Notes: generated from the sequence alone by a model not told the origin. Numbered from the stretch's first letter, positions 1-8,878 are shown. The stretch is 64,000 nt of DNA from Natronosalvus amylolyticus (GCF_024298845.1 NZ_CP101156.1:1240001-1304000), one strand, 5' to 3'. Numbers and translations: made by a program.

Positions 1-1
1 T

Positions 2-307
2 GTCCTCTCTCTGGTCGTCGTTTCGTTCACCGAAAGCACGACCGGGAGCGTCGTACTCGGTGTCTCACTCGGTGCGTTGCTCGTCTGGCACGGGCGCTCT
101 CACCTCGAGTCCCAGGCATCAAGACAGTACACGCTCGGTGCAGGCGGCGTGTTCGTTATCGTTGTCGCCCTGTTCTCGTCGGTCATCCTCGAACTCTTGC
201 TCGTGGGTTTTTTACTCGGGATACTCGCGTTCTGGGTTCCGTGCCAGCCACGGGTTCGGACGACGGTAACGAAGCTGCCGTTCTGGCGTCGCCTCGAGCG
301 TCGATAG
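2..307 (+). CDS. C-terminal part of a membrane protein (5' end outside window)
   Basis: The frame is open from the first complete codon at position 2 to a TAG at 305-307, so about 101 residues of a longer protein are visible. They are strongly hydrophobic: a short segment near the left edge, one around the VVLGVSLGALLVW stretch, and a long one of about 30 residues (GVFVIVVALFSSVI and on to GILAFWV). It ends in a basic tail (PFWRRLERR), which the positive-inside rule would place in the cytoplasm. No catalytic motif is visible and I do not recognise the family. Later TTG or GTG codons could serve as starts, but the reading frame upstream of them is also hydrophobic and open, which favours a truncated longer gene. 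Confidence 0.55.
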   Translation, partial: VLSLVVVSFTESTTGSVVLGVSLGALLVWHGRSHLESQASRQYTLGAGGVFVIVVALFSSVILELLLVGFLLGILAFWVPCQPRVRTTVTKLPFWRRLERR

Positions 308-358
308 TACCGGCAGGGAACCGAGTACACGACTGCCAAACAGAGGATAAGTCGGTAG

Positions 359-366
359 CATAATAG
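359..366 (+). promoter_or_regulatory. TATA box of deoC
   Basis: The AT-rich element cataatag is centred about 28 nt before the ATG at 390. This is the usual haloarchaeal spacing for a leaderless transcript that starts at or next to the start codon. There is no Shine-Dalgarno sequence before the ATG. Confidence 0.5.
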
Positions 367-389
367 ACGTTGATAGATAATGGGTTGAT

Positions 390-1070
390 ATGACATACAC
401 CACTGACGATATTGCCGGGCGAATTCAGCACACTGAGGTGACGCCAACGGCAGATCGAGAGCGCATCGACGAACTCTGTGACGAGTGCCTCGAGTACGGG
501 TTCGATGGGGCGATGGTCCAGCCGTGTTGGGTACCCCACGTCGCAGAGAGACTCGCTGATTCGGAGGTCACCGTCTGTACGGCTGTCGGGTTCCCGATGG
601 GCGGTGACCGACCGCTGACGAAGGCGGTCGCCATACGAGACGCAGTCGCCGCCGGAGCGGAGGAAATCGACGTCATGCCGAATATCGGTTTCGTGAGGTC
701 CGGGAACGACCAGGCCGTCCGAGAGGAACTCGAGACCATCGTCGACGCGGCCGGTGACGCGACCGTCAAGATCATGCTCGAACTCGCGGCCCTCTCGCCC
801 GAGCGCCGGGAATTTCTGACGCAGGCGGCCGTCGACGCGGGGTTCGATTACATCAAAAACTCGAGTGGCTGGGGTGCCGGCGGCAAAGCCGACGTCGAGA
901 CCGTGTCGTTCCTGAGCGAGTACGCGACCCCGGAAACGAAGGTGAAAGCGAGTGGCGGTATCAAGACGTTCGAGGATGCCGTCGAACTGCTCGAGGCGGG
1001 GGCGGAGTTGCTGGGTGCCTCGAGCGGTGTCGAAATCGTCACCGGCGAGGTGGGCGAGGGTGAGTACTGA
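390..1070 (+). CDS. deoC: Deoxyribose-phosphate aldolase
   Basis: A 226-residue class I aldolase that splits 2-deoxyribose 5-phosphate into glyceraldehyde 3-phosphate and acetaldehyde. The DeoC landmarks are visible: CTAVGFPMG at 63-71, EIDVMPNIG at 92-100 with Asp94, the Schiff-base lysine in YIKNSSG (Lys156), and KASGGIKT with Lys186 in the second active-site lysine position. Length is normal for the archaeal/bacterial short form. The last 11 nt overlap the start of a PfkB kinase, so the two are surely cotranscribed; together they suggest salvage of nucleoside-derived (deoxy)ribose into central metabolism. A TATA box 28 nt upstream and no SD suggest leaderless expression. Family assignment is firm; the in vivo substrate follows from the family. 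Confidence 0.93.
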   Translation: MTYTTDDIAGRIQHTEVTPTADRERIDELCDECLEYGFDGAMVQPCWVPHVAERLADSEVTVCTAVGFPMGGDRPLTKAVAIRDAVAAGAEEIDVMPNIGFVRSGNDQAVREELETIVDAAGDATVKIMLELAALSPERREFLTQAAVDAGFDYIKNSSGWGAGGKADVETVSFLSEYATPETKVKASGGIKTFEDAVELLEAGAELLGASSGVEIVTGEVGEGEY

Positions 1071-2019
1071 CGCGGAGGGAGACGATGTGGTCTCCTCGGG
1101 TGGTCGAGTGACTGTCGTCGGGAGCTACAACGCCGGCTTCGTGATCGACGTGGACGAGATACCAGTTCCCGGCGAGACCGTTCTCGGCTCGGATTTCGCC
1201 GAAGGCCCCGGCGGAAAGGGGTCGAATCAGGCTATCGGCGTGGCCAGACTCGGGGCGAACGCCTCGTTCGTGGGCTGTGTAGGCGACGACCACTACGGCG
1301 ACGAAGCGTTCGACCTCTGGGCACGAGAGGACGTCGACGTCGAAGCCGTCGAGCGCATCGACGACGTCGCAACCGGGGCGGGGTTCGTCATCGTCGACGA
1401 AAACGGAGAGAACGCCATCGCGGTCGCTCCGGGGGCGAACGCCGAACTCCATGCCGATCACGTTGCCGATGCCCACGAACAAATTCGGAACGCCGACGTG
1501 GTGCTTTGCCAACTCGAGATTGGTGACGAGGCCGTCGGACGAGCCGTCGAACTCGCTTCGGACGCGGGCGTTCCGACCGTACTAAATCCCGCCCCTGCCA
1601 GAGAACTCCCGGCCACAATCCTCGAGTCGGTCGACTACCTGACGCCAAATGTGACCGAAGCGCGACTGCTGGCTGGTCACGAACCGGACGCGGATGTCCC
1701 GAACGAAACCGTCGGTCACGAACTGCTCGAGTTGGGTGTCGGCTGCGTGGTCATGACGGTCGGCGAAGACGGAGCCCTGATTATCACCGAGGACGACCTC
1801 GAGCGCATTCCGGCGCCCGTCGTCGACGTGGTCGATACCACAGGTGCCGGGGACGCGTTCAACGCCGGTTTTGCGGTGGCGCTGACGGCTGGCCTCGACG
1901 TCACCGCAGCAACTCGGTTTGGGTGTCGAACCGGGGCCCACTGTGTCACCGCTCGAGAGGTTATTCCGGGATTGCCCACGCGGGAGGACCTCGAAGGAAT
2001 TCCACGGCCAGACCGATGA
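1060..2019 (+). CDS. rbsK: PfkB-family sugar kinase, ribokinase-like
   Basis: Starts at GTG 1060, overlapping deoC by 11 nt; a second GTG at 1087 is possible. At 319 residues it has ribokinase size. PfkB signature 1 is GPGGKGSNQA (residues 49-58), and signature 2 is DTTGAGDAFNAGF starting at residue 259, with Asp265 as the catalytic base. It should phosphorylate ribose, deoxyribose or a nucleoside at the 5'-hydroxyl with ATP. The coupling to deoC makes deoxyribose or ribose the best guess, but PfkB substrates cannot be read from sequence with confidence. The open frame runs further upstream inside deoC (to 952), but that part encodes Arg/Ser-rich shadow sequence and is not part of the gene. 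Confidence 0.88.
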   Translation: MSTDAEGDDVVSSGGRVTVVGSYNAGFVIDVDEIPVPGETVLGSDFAEGPGGKGSNQAIGVARLGANASFVGCVGDDHYGDEAFDLWAREDVDVEAVERIDDVATGAGFVIVDENGENAIAVAPGANAELHADHVADAHEQIRNADVVLCQLEIGDEAVGRAVELASDAGVPTVLNPAPARELPATILESVDYLTPNVTEARLLAGHEPDADVPNETVGHELLELGVGCVVMTVGEDGALIITEDDLERIPAPVVDVVDTTGAGDAFNAGFAVALTAGLDVTAATRFGCRTGAHCVTAREVIPGLPTREDLEGIPRPDR

Positions 2020-2073
2020 TTTAACACTCCAAAACTTAATGGTGTGTGATAATCTAATCCTAAAGAAGTAAGC

Positions 2074-3144
2074 ATGACCGATAGTTCGATCGATAAAAAT
2101 TCGGGCGAGGGGGGCTTCGATTCCGGGCCGAGCATGGAGGAATTGTTCGGCGACATCGAAGACGAGTCGCTCGAGGGGGAACAGATCGATCGGCAGGAGG
2201 ACGATCCAAAAGACGACGAAGAAATCGAAGATCTAACCGCTGCCGACGTATTCAACCAACTGCGCGACGAAGTATCAGCGAACGACGGAGCCGAGTCCGT
2301 CCTCGAGGAAGCAAGTCCGGAAGACATCATCGCGAGCGCAGACGAACCGGTCGTCGAGGACGAAGAAATCGACGACGACCTCGTCGACGAAGGCGCACTC
2401 GACAATCTTCTCCTGACGGGCCGAACGAAAGGTGAGGAGTTCCTCTGGGTCGATAGCGGCGACTCGACGGATTCGAGTGAGTCGACCGACGCGATGCCAG
2501 GCCTGACCGAGAGCGGCGACGACGCCGATGGAGCCGAGTCGGCTGCTAGTACGGACGGCCACGCTCCAGCCGGTACGAAGCCAACCGAAGGCGAAACCAC
2601 AGACGGCCACACAGTGACCGACCGAGAAGGTGCACCAAAGGTCACAGACCGCACGGACCAGGACGAGGAGGTGGAGCCTCGAAACGAGGACCTCGAGACG
2701 GAGGCCACGCGGACTTCTCCGAAGGAATCCGAGGTATCGCCCGCAGAACCCGAGGCCTCGACTGCAGAATCCAAGGCCCCACCTTCGGAACCCGGGACCC
2801 CAACTTCGGAACCCGAGACCCAAAATTCGGAGTCGGCGGCAGAGGACCTGGGAGGACGGCGTGAGTATTCACTCGAGTCGTCGGTCGACGAGCGAGAGCA
2901 TACAACGGCTGCGGACACGAAAGATGACGCTGCAGACGAGAGCGAAGCGAGCCTCGACGATACTGGGTTCGAGGAATCGGCGGAGGACACGGCGACACCG
3001 GAGACACTCGAGGACGGGGACGAAACGGGCGGCGAAATCGTGCTTTCAGACGTAGAAAAAGATGATACCGAGATGGTCCCTGCCGAAGACGACGAGGGAT
3101 CAGGCGGTTTTTTCGCCTGGATTCGGTCGAAGCTTCCGTTCTGA
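2074..3144 (+). CDS. Highly acidic haloarchaeal protein of unknown function
   Basis: A 356-residue protein rich in Asp, Glu, Ser and Thr and probably mostly disordered. The N-terminal third (to about residue 135) looks ordered and conserved in style: SMEELFGDIED near 20-30, TAADVFNQLRDEV near 60, and GEEFLWVDSGD near 122. The middle carries degenerate proline-spaced repeats such as PSEPGTPTSEP. The protein ends in a short hydrophobic/basic stretch, GGFFAWIRSKLPF, unlike the rest, which could be an interaction or membrane-contact motif. It stands alone between rbsK and a thioredoxin. I cannot assign a function. Confidence 0.7.
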   Translation: MTDSSIDKNSGEGGFDSGPSMEELFGDIEDESLEGEQIDRQEDDPKDDEEIEDLTAADVFNQLRDEVSANDGAESVLEEASPEDIIASADEPVVEDEEIDDDLVDEGALDNLLLTGRTKGEEFLWVDSGDSTDSSESTDAMPGLTESGDDADGAESAASTDGHAPAGTKPTEGETTDGHTVTDREGAPKVTDRTDQDEEVEPRNEDLETEATRTSPKESEVSPAEPEASTAESKAPPSEPGTPTSEPETQNSESAAEDLGGRREYSLESSVDEREHTTAADTKDDAADESEASLDDTGFEESAEDTATPETLEDGDETGGEIVLSDVEKDDTEMVPAEDDEGSGGFFAWIRSKLPF

Positions 3145-3161
3145 TCGCTGCTTTCACGTTA

Positions 3162-3167
3162 TTTTTT
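3162..3167 (+). terminator. Oligo-T terminator after the acidic protein gene
   Basis: A run of six T residues lies 18 nt after the stop codon at 3144, in an otherwise GC-rich region. Archaeal RNA polymerase terminates at such T-tracts without needing a hairpin. The same AT-rich patch (about 3155-3200) may also hold the promoter of the thioredoxin gene. Confidence 0.4.
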
Positions 3168-3300
3168 GTACCAATTCGATATTGTTTTCATAGTAAGTAA
3201 ACTCGTCACCTGACGCTCGAGCCTCGAAGGAGAGCATGGTCCCAGACGAACCATGAGTGTGGGCGAAAGCGATTTTGCCGTCGATTTCGAACGATTCGAT

Positions 3301-3732
3301 ATGGCTGGAGACGAAGAACTCGAGCGTATTCGAGAGCAAAAGCGTCAGGAGCTACGCGACCGCGTCGAGGGAACCGGCGGCAAGTCGGTCGGTTCCGGGG
3401 ATGAAAGCGCGACCGAAAGCCCGGACGAGCCAATCGGGATCACTGGCCCGGACCACTTCGGTGACGTGCTCGAGACCCACTCGCGGGTGCTGGTCGATTT
3501 CTACGCCGACTGGTGTGGCCCGTGTCAGATGCTCGCGCCGGTGCTGGACCGACTGGCCGCTGAGACACCGGGGACGATTGCGAAAGTCGATACGGAGGCA
3601 CTCCCACAACTCGCCCAGCAGTACGGCGTTCGGGGGCTTCCAACGCTAATTCTGTTCGAGAACGGAGAGCCAGCACAGCAACTCGTCGGAATGCAACAGG
3701 AGTCGACGCTTCGGTCGCTGCTCACGGCATAG
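3301..3732 (+). CDS. Thioredoxin-fold protein
   Basis: A thioredoxin domain (roughly residues 45-140) with the classic WCGPC active site (Cys72 and Cys75) and a cis-proline loop RGLPTLI. It acts as a cytosolic disulfide reductase. The first 45 residues form a charged, Gly/Ser-containing extension that begins DEELERIREQKRQEL, an N-terminal helix common in haloarchaeal thioredoxins. I chose ATG 3301 because this helix starts directly after it; the frame is also open to ATG 3253, which would add 16 residues. Neither start has a clear ribosome-binding site. It is a single gene, convergent with sucCD. Confidence 0.85.
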   Translation: MAGDEELERIREQKRQELRDRVEGTGGKSVGSGDESATESPDEPIGITGPDHFGDVLETHSRVLVDFYADWCGPCQMLAPVLDRLAAETPGTIAKVDTEALPQLAQQYGVRGLPTLILFENGEPAQQLVGMQQESTLRSLLTA

Positions 3733-3874
3733 GTCAGCAGCCCGGTGATTCGTCCTGACCCGAACGAGGCGGCAGCTTCGAGGCAGGCACCACTCGAGCA
3801 GACCCGAAGCTCATTGACAGTGCAGAAAAAACGCACTCGAGCGAGAGGGAGACGCTTCGAGTCGACTCTCCCAG

Positions 3875-4744
3875 TTACAGGAAGCTCTCGATGTGGTCAG
3901 CGACCTCTTCGGGCGTGTCGCCGACGGGAACGCCCGCGTCGTTGAGGGCGTTGATCTTGCTCTCAGCGGTACCGGTACCCGAGCCAGAAACGATGGCCCC
4001 GGCGTGACCCATCCGTTTTCCTGGGGGTGCAGTGCGGCCAGCGATGAAGCCGGCGACGGGCGTATCGACGTGCTCGTCGATGTAGGCTGCGGCCTCCTCC
4101 TCGTCTTCGCCGCCGATCTCACCACACATGGCGATGGCCTTCGTGTCCGGGTCGTTCTCGAACAACTCGAGGGCGTCGATGAAGCTGGTTCCGATAATCG
4201 GGTCGCCGCCGATACCGATGGCGGTAGTCTGGCCGATACCGCGTTTGGTGAGGTTGTCGACGACCTGGTAGGTCAGCGTTCCCGAGCGCGAGACGAGTCC
4301 AACGTCACCCGAGGCAAAGATGTTCCCCGGCAGAATGCCGAGTTTGGCTTCACCGGGCGTGATCAGACCGGGACAGTTCGGTCCGATGAGGTAGGTATCG
4401 GTCTCGCTCAGTCGGCGGTTGACCCGAGCCATATCCTGGGTCGGGACGCCTTCGGTAATCGCGACGACGAGGTCGAGTTCCGTATCCAACGCTTCGAACA
4501 TCGCATCACCTGCGAACGCAGGTGGCACGAACACGACCGAGGCGTCGGCGTCTTCTTCCTCGACGGCTTCGTGAACCGTGTCGTAGACGGGGACGCCGTG
4601 GACTTCCTGGCCGCCTTTGCCGGGAACCGCACCGGCGACGACGTTCGTGCCGTACTCGATCATCTGGCCGGCGTGGAACTTGCCCTCGCCACCAGTAATT
4701 CCCTGTACCACGACGCGGGTGTCGTCATCGACTAGTACACTCAT
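3875..4744 (-). CDS. sucD: Succinate-CoA ligase (ADP-forming) alpha subunit
   Basis: A 289-residue subunit with an N-terminal CoA-binding Rossmann domain ([14 protein letters not shown] near residue 11) and the phosphohistidine loop [10 protein letters not shown], His247 being the residue phosphorylated during turnover. [10 protein letters not shown] and the [10 protein letters not shown] segment are also typical. With SucC it converts succinyl-CoA to succinate with substrate-level phosphorylation in the TCA cycle. The ATG overlaps the sucC stop in an ATGA arrangement (4741-4744), so translation is coupled. Length matches the family. Confidence 0.95.
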   Translation of the reverse strand: MSVLVDDDTRVVVQGITGGEGKFHAGQMIEYGTNVVAGAVPGKGGQEVHGVPVYDTVHEAVEEEDADASVVFVPPAFAGDAMFEALDTELDLVVAITEGVPTQDMARVNRRLSETDTYLIGPNCPGLITPGEAKLGILPGNIFASGDVGLVSRSGTLTYQVVDNLTKRGIGQTTAIGIGGDPIIGTSFIDALELFENDPDTKAIAMCGEIGGEDEEEAAAYIDEHVDTPVAGFIAGRTAPPGKRMGHAGAIVSGSGTGTAESKINALNDAGVPVGDTPEEVADHIESFL

Positions 4745-5889
4745 TGGTTCACCTCATCAGCGTACTCGACGGCACGCTGGACTGCATCCTCGAGGGTCTG
4801 TTCGACCGTCACGAGGTCTTCGTTCAGAATCTCCATGCCTTCCTCCCAGTTGGTTCCGGCGAGTCGAACGACGACCGGTTTCGGAATCTCGTCGAACTGC
4901 TCGAGGGCTTCGTTGATCCCTTTCGCGACCTCGTCGCCACGGGTAATCCCGCCGAAGATGTTGAAGACGACGCTGTCGACGTTCTCATCGGAGAACACCA
5001 TATCCAGCGCGTTGGCGATACGGGCGGCTTTCGCGCCACCACCGACGTCGAGGAAGTTGGCTGGCTCGCCGCCGTAGTGATCGACGAGATCGAGCGTCGT
5101 CATCACGAGGCCGGCACCGTTGCCGATGATCCCGACGTTGCCCTCGAGACGGACGTAGTCGAAGCTGTATTCGTCTGCCTTTTGCTCGAGTTCGTCACCC
5201 GACGCGGCCTCCTCTTCCATTGCCGAGAGCTCCGGCTGGCGGAATAGGGCGTCTTCGTCGATGTTCATCACGGCGTCGGCCGCGATGACCTCGTCGTCGC
5301 TCGTGACCATCAGCGGGTTGATCTCGGCGTCCGCGCCGTCGCGGTCGTCCCAGAGCTGATACAGCGTGGTCAGGACGCTCGAGACGTCACGCGCGAGTTC
5401 GCGGTCGACACCCGCATCGTAGACGGCCTTGCGGGCCTGGTAGGGGTGCATCCCGAACGCGGGATCGATGTGTTCGGAAGCGATGGCCTCCGGCGTTTCC
5501 TCTGCGACGGCCTCGATGTCGACACCGCCTTTCGTCGACACCATCGCGACGGGTTTGCCCGCGCCGCGGTCCATCGTCACGCCGACGTACAGTTCGTTCG
5601 TGAAGTCGACGGCTTCCTCGACCAGCACGCGGTCGACGTGGTAGCCTTTGAGGTCCATCCCGAGAATAGCGTCTGCCGCCTCGCGGGCTTCCGCCTCGTC
5701 GTCGACGAGTTTGATCCCGCCGGCTTTCCCCCGACCGCCGACCTGGACCTGTGCTTTGATCGCGACCGGATACCCGATCTCCTCGGCCGCGGCCACGACG
5801 CCGTCGACATCCGAGGCGAGCTGTGACGCTGGCGTCGGAATCCCGGCGTCAGCGAACACCTGCTTCGCCTGGTACTCATGAAGTTTCAT
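4741..5889 (-). CDS. sucC: Succinate-CoA ligase beta subunit
   Basis: A 382-residue ATP-grasp protein starting [12 protein letters not shown], the hallmark N-terminus of SucC. The nucleotide-binding loop GGRGKAGG is at residues 51-58, and the C-terminal flavodoxin-like half has FLDVGGGA and NIFGGITR, which contact the alpha-subunit phosphohistidine. It is the first gene of the sucCD operon. A TATA-like tttaagc on the minus strand (about 5917-5923) lies about 30 nt before the ATG, consistent with leaderless transcription. Whether it prefers ADP or GDP cannot be read from the sequence. Confidence 0.95.
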   Translation of the reverse strand: MKLHEYQAKQVFADAGIPTPASQLASDVDGVVAAAEEIGYPVAIKAQVQVGGRGKAGGIKLVDDEAEAREAADAILGMDLKGYHVDRVLVEEAVDFTNELYVGVTMDRGAGKPVAMVSTKGGVDIEAVAEETPEAIASEHIDPAFGMHPYQARKAVYDAGVDRELARDVSSVLTTLYQLWDDRDGADAEINPLMVTSDDEVIAADAVMNIDEDALFRQPELSAMEEEAASGDELEQKADEYSFDYVRLEGNVGIIGNGAGLVMTTLDLVDHYGGEPANFLDVGGGAKAARIANALDMVFSDENVDSVVFNIFGGITRGDEVAKGINEALEQFDEIPKPVVVRLAGTNWEEGMEILNEDLVTVEQTLEDAVQRAVEYADEVNQ

Positions 5890-6034
5890 TGCGCACTCGA
5901 GGGACGGTTCCGGTGTTGCTTAAATCATGGGAGTTTGCGCTCGAGGCAGCGGCGTTCGTGACAACGGTGAAATACAACGACTGCAATCGGGCCAAAGAGT
6001 TATCCGGTCACTGTGAGAAAATACGGGTGATCGT

Positions 6035-6661
6035 ATGGCTGGCCGGTTGGAAACGGGAATCGACGTGCTGGACCGGAAACTGGATGGTGGGCTCCCGCCA
6101 GGCTGTGTGGTTGCCTACACCGCCAAACCGGCGAGCCAGTCCGAACTGTTACTGTACGAACTGACGGCCGCCCGTGGCACGCTGTATCTAACGACCGAAC
6201 GAACCGACGACGTCGTCCGACACGCCATCGAATCATCGATGTCCCGCGTCGGGAGCCCGACGGTCCGCCACATCAACGAGGGCGACCCGCTCGAGGAAGC
6301 CAACCGACTCATCAGTGCCTTACCCGACGGTGCGAATCTCATTATCGACACGATGGACGTCCTCGAGGAATCCGACCAGGACGACTATCTCGAGTTTCTC
6401 AACGGGCTGAAAACACACATGCTCGAGACCGGCTCCGTCGCCGTCCTCCACTGTCTCAAACGACCCAATCCGCCGTCGAACCGTCCGACGACCGAACACG
6501 CCGCTGACGCGGTGTTCGACTTACAGACCGATCTCGGCGGGACGGAGATCGAAAACCACCTCACGATACCGAAATTCCGGGGCGGTGGGGCACCCGTCGA
6601 GTCGATTAAACTCCAACTTTCCGAGCGAGTCGAAATCGACACGAGTCGGGACATCGCCTGA
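6035..6661 (+). CDS. RecA/KaiC-superfamily protein with a degenerate P-loop
   Basis: A 208-residue protein that starts like archaeal RadA/KaiC/RAD55 proteins (TGIDVLDRKLDGGLPPGCVV, residues 7-26). The Walker A site, which should follow, reads YTAKPASQS (28-36) and has lost the glycines and the GK(S/T) core. A Walker B-like strand NLIIDTMD is near residue 100. It probably keeps the RecA fold but does not bind ATP in the normal way. Such haloarchaeal proteins are often labelled HTR-like or RAD55-family regulators; their role is unknown. Only 8 nt separate its stop from the next gene (a hydrolase), so the two probably form an operon. Confidence 0.75.
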   Translation: MAGRLETGIDVLDRKLDGGLPPGCVVAYTAKPASQSELLLYELTAARGTLYLTTERTDDVVRHAIESSMSRVGSPTVRHINEGDPLEEANRLISALPDGANLIIDTMDVLEESDQDDYLEFLNGLKTHMLETGSVAVLHCLKRPNPPSNRPTTEHAADAVFDLQTDLGGTEIENHLTIPKFRGGGAPVESIKLQLSERVEIDTSRDIA

Positions 6662-6669
6662 ACACGAAC

Positions 6670-7524
6670 GTGACCGATACCTCGCGCCAGGAACGGCTTC
6701 GAAATCGGGTCCGAGCCGTTGCCCGCCGGGTTCGCCGGCGCTGGAAAGCGATTCTACTGGCCCTGCTCGTCGTATTCGCCGTCGTCGCTGTCGGCGTCGT
6801 GATCTACCTCGAGAACCCCTATCGAGGGGACAGTGATCGCCTCGCAGCGATCGAGGACCGAGACGACGTTTTCCTCGAGGTCGAAGACGGAACGTACGTC
6901 CTCCAGGGCGGCGAAATAACCGACGAGACCGTCGGGTTGATCGTCTATCCCGGCGCTCGCGTCCATCCCGATAGCTACCTCTGGACGCTTGCACCCGTGG
7001 TCGCAAACGAGGACGTGGTCGTGATGATCCCCGAGATGCCGCTGAACCTGGCTATTCTGGACTCGAGCGCCGCAGACGACGTCATGGACCGTCACGACGG
7101 AATCGATCAGTGGTACGTCGGCGGCCACTCGCTGGGCGGGGCGATGGCCTGTCGCTACGCGGCCCGAAACGACCAGCGGATCGACGGCGTCGTCCACCTG
7201 GCGTCGTACTGTGACGAGAGTGACGACCTCCGTGGCACGAACCTCGCGGTCCTCTCGATACAGGGGACGGCTGACGGCGTCATCGACCGGGACACCGAGC
7301 GAGCTAACCGTCACCTCCTTGGGGACGCCGCTATCGTCGTCGAAATAGACGGGATGAATCACGCCCAGTTCGGTGCCTACGGCGACCAGCGCGGCGATAC
7401 CTCCCCGACTATCAGTGACGAACTCGCACGCGAACAACTCATCGAGACGCTCCTCGAGTGGCTCCGTGAGGAAACGACAGGAGCCGACACCAACGCCGAA
7501 AAGCTCGTCGGCACGCTACCGTAA
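6670..7524 (+). CDS. Membrane-anchored alpha/beta hydrolase
   Basis: A 284-residue protein starting at GTG 6670. A basic N-terminus (RNRVRAVARRVRRRWK) precedes one membrane segment at about 27-46, so the enzyme is anchored with its C-terminal domain probably outside. The hydrolase triad is complete: nucleophile elbow GGHSLGG with Ser154, Asp202 in GTADGVID, and His231 in DGMNHAQF. This matches the dienelactone-hydrolase-like / abhydrolase_5 group. The substrate is unknown. It follows the RecA-like gene with 8 nt between them and precedes a spacer with an 84-bp repeat. Confidence 0.82.
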   Translation: MTDTSRQERLRNRVRAVARRVRRRWKAILLALLVVFAVVAVGVVIYLENPYRGDSDRLAAIEDRDDVFLEVEDGTYVLQGGEITDETVGLIVYPGARVHPDSYLWTLAPVVANEDVVVMIPEMPLNLAILDSSAADDVMDRHDGIDQWYVGGHSLGGAMACRYAARNDQRIDGVVHLASYCDESDDLRGTNLAVLSIQGTADGVIDRDTERANRHLLGDAAIVVEIDGMNHAQFGAYGDQRGDTSPTISDELAREQLIETLLEWLREETTGADTNAEKLVGTLP

Positions 7525-7623
7525 CGTCGAACAGCGTTGGTCTGTCGTCACTGTGAACGGTGTGGTTCGGACCGTCACACATCCGTGATACGGTCTGGTA
7601 GTGAAGCTACTGTGCCAGTAAGC

Positions 7624-7707
7624 TATAGTAGCTATTGAAAGTCAATGCACACCCTCTCGCAAGACTGCATCGCGATAGGTGTGTAAATCGTTTCAATTGC
7701 TACTATA
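7624..7707. repeat. 84-bp palindromic MITE-like repeat, copy A1
   Basis: First of three copies of the same length (others at 24733-24816 and 46699-46782). It starts TATAGTAG and ends CTACTATA. The two halves are near-perfect reverse complements over about 37 nt with a short loop, so single strands would fold into one long hairpin. The inner core GTGTGTAAATCGTTTCA is identical or nearly so in all copies. If the outer TA on both sides is a target duplication, the element is TA-flanked like IS630/Tc1-mariner MITEs. It sits between the hydrolase and the FKBP gene. Confidence 0.85.
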
Positions 7708-7767
7708 CAAACAGCGCTGGTACAGGCTATCGGGTCGAAAACGGATCGGAAAACGGTGACGGGCTTT

Positions 7768-8760
7768 CTACTCGTCGTCGGCTTCTGCCTCGAGTTCGTC
7801 GACGATTTCGTCGGCGTCGACGTCGGCATCCTCGAGTGCGGCCTCGAGGTCGGCTTCGCCGCCGCCCATACCGCCCATGCCGCCCATCATACCGGGCATA
7901 CCCATACCGCCCATACCGTCGATGACCTCCTGAACGATGACGCGGTCGACGCCGACCTTGTCGATGACGTCTTGAGCGATCTGCTGTTTCGAGAACATCC
8001 ACTGCTGGTTCATCGTCAGCTGTGGCGTCGATTCGACGTACAGCGTCTCTTTCTCGACGACTTCGGTCTCGTATTCGGGTTCGGCATCCTCGTCCGCTTC
8101 GTCGTCCTCAGATTCGACGAGAACCTCCTCTTCAACCTCGTCGGTCTCGATGTGAAGTTCGGGTTCGACGTCGAGGTACATCTCGAACAGGCCGGCCGCC
8201 TGCTGTGCGCGGTCGTCGACGACCTCGAGCACTTCGTAGTTGTACTCGACGTCCTCACCCGCGAGGGGGTGATTGAAGTCGACGCGTGCGCGACCGCCGA
8301 CGATTGTGCTGATGTAGCCGTGGCGGCCATCGATGTGGACGTGTGCACCGGGGTAGCGGTCGTCCTCGTCGATTTTGTCGGCACTGATGGTTTCGACGGC
8401 GTCGTTGTCGTACTCGCCGAAAGCGTCTTCCGCGGGAACGGTTACGTCACCCTCGTCGCCGACCTCGCCACCGATAACGGCGTCTTCGACGTCATCGAAG
8501 ATGTGGCCTTCGCCGAGGACGATGGTTCGCGGTCCGAATTCGCGTTCCTCCGTGTCGACGCCTTCCTCTTCGGCGACCTCGGGGTCGGTCGTGTCGACTA
8601 GCTGGTCGCCCTCGACCGTCCGGGCGGTGTAGGCAATTTTGACGAATTCGCCAGCCTGGAGCCCGCTTGGCTCCTCCTCGGACTCTTCCTGTTCGACGTC
8701 CTCCTCGACGTCATCGGTCGCTGATTCGGATTCGAGTTCGGCCTCTTGATCCTCAGTCAT
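7768..8760 (-). CDS. FKBP-type peptidyl-prolyl isomerase, SlyD-like, with Met/Gly-rich tail
   Basis: A 330-residue protein. An acidic N-terminus (to about 35) precedes an FKBP domain starting AGEFVKIAYTARTVEGD, with an inserted flap region (PAEDAFGEYD, then the GRHGYIS and VDFNHPLAGE segments typical of SlyD/archaeal long FKBPs). A further domain of about 120 residues follows, then a Met/Gly-rich segment at 282-301 and an acidic helical end. It should catalyse prolyl isomerisation and act as a folding chaperone in the cytoplasm. ATG 8760 was chosen because a TATA element lies 27 nt upstream; the frame extends further but that part is unlike protein. Confidence 0.88.
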   Translation of the reverse strand: MTEDQEAELESESATDDVEEDVEQEESEEEPSGLQAGEFVKIAYTARTVEGDQLVDTTDPEVAEEEGVDTEEREFGPRTIVLGEGHIFDDVEDAVIGGEVGDEGDVTVPAEDAFGEYDNDAVETISADKIDEDDRYPGAHVHIDGRHGYISTIVGGRARVDFNHPLAGEDVEYNYEVLEVVDDRAQQAAGLFEMYLDVEPELHIETDEVEEEVLVESEDDEADEDAEPEYETEVVEKETLYVESTPQLTMNQQWMFSKQQIAQDVIDKVGVDRVIVQEVIDGMGGMGMPGMMGGMGGMGGGEADLEAALEDADVDADEIVDELEAEADDE

Positions 8761-8783
8761 ATGTGGTACGACCCGCCGTCTGC

Positions 8784-8790
8784 ATTTAAG
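8784..8790 (-). promoter_or_regulatory. TATA box of the FKBP gene
   Basis: On the minus strand the element reads cttaaat, centred about 27 nt before the ATG at 8760. This supports a leaderless transcript and fixes the start choice against upstream in-frame codons. Confidence 0.5.
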
Positions 8791-8878
8791 GTCGACGTTT
8801 TTGTCTGAGAGATGCGCTGAAAGTGAGCCCCCACCAGTTCCACGAACCCCTTTACCCAGCCCAACCCAACCACCACAC

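Noticed and set aside
1716-2990. Long minus-strand frame of 424 codons opposite rbsK and the acidic protein gene
   Set aside because: Ser-rich composition typical of antisense shadows in GC-rich halophile DNA; both opposite genes are well supported.
7635-7703. Short open frames inside the 84-bp repeats giving similar peptides (MKVxAHPxARL type)
   Set aside because: The likeness follows from DNA identity of the repeats. There is no start context or promoter, and the palindrome explains conservation better than a protein.
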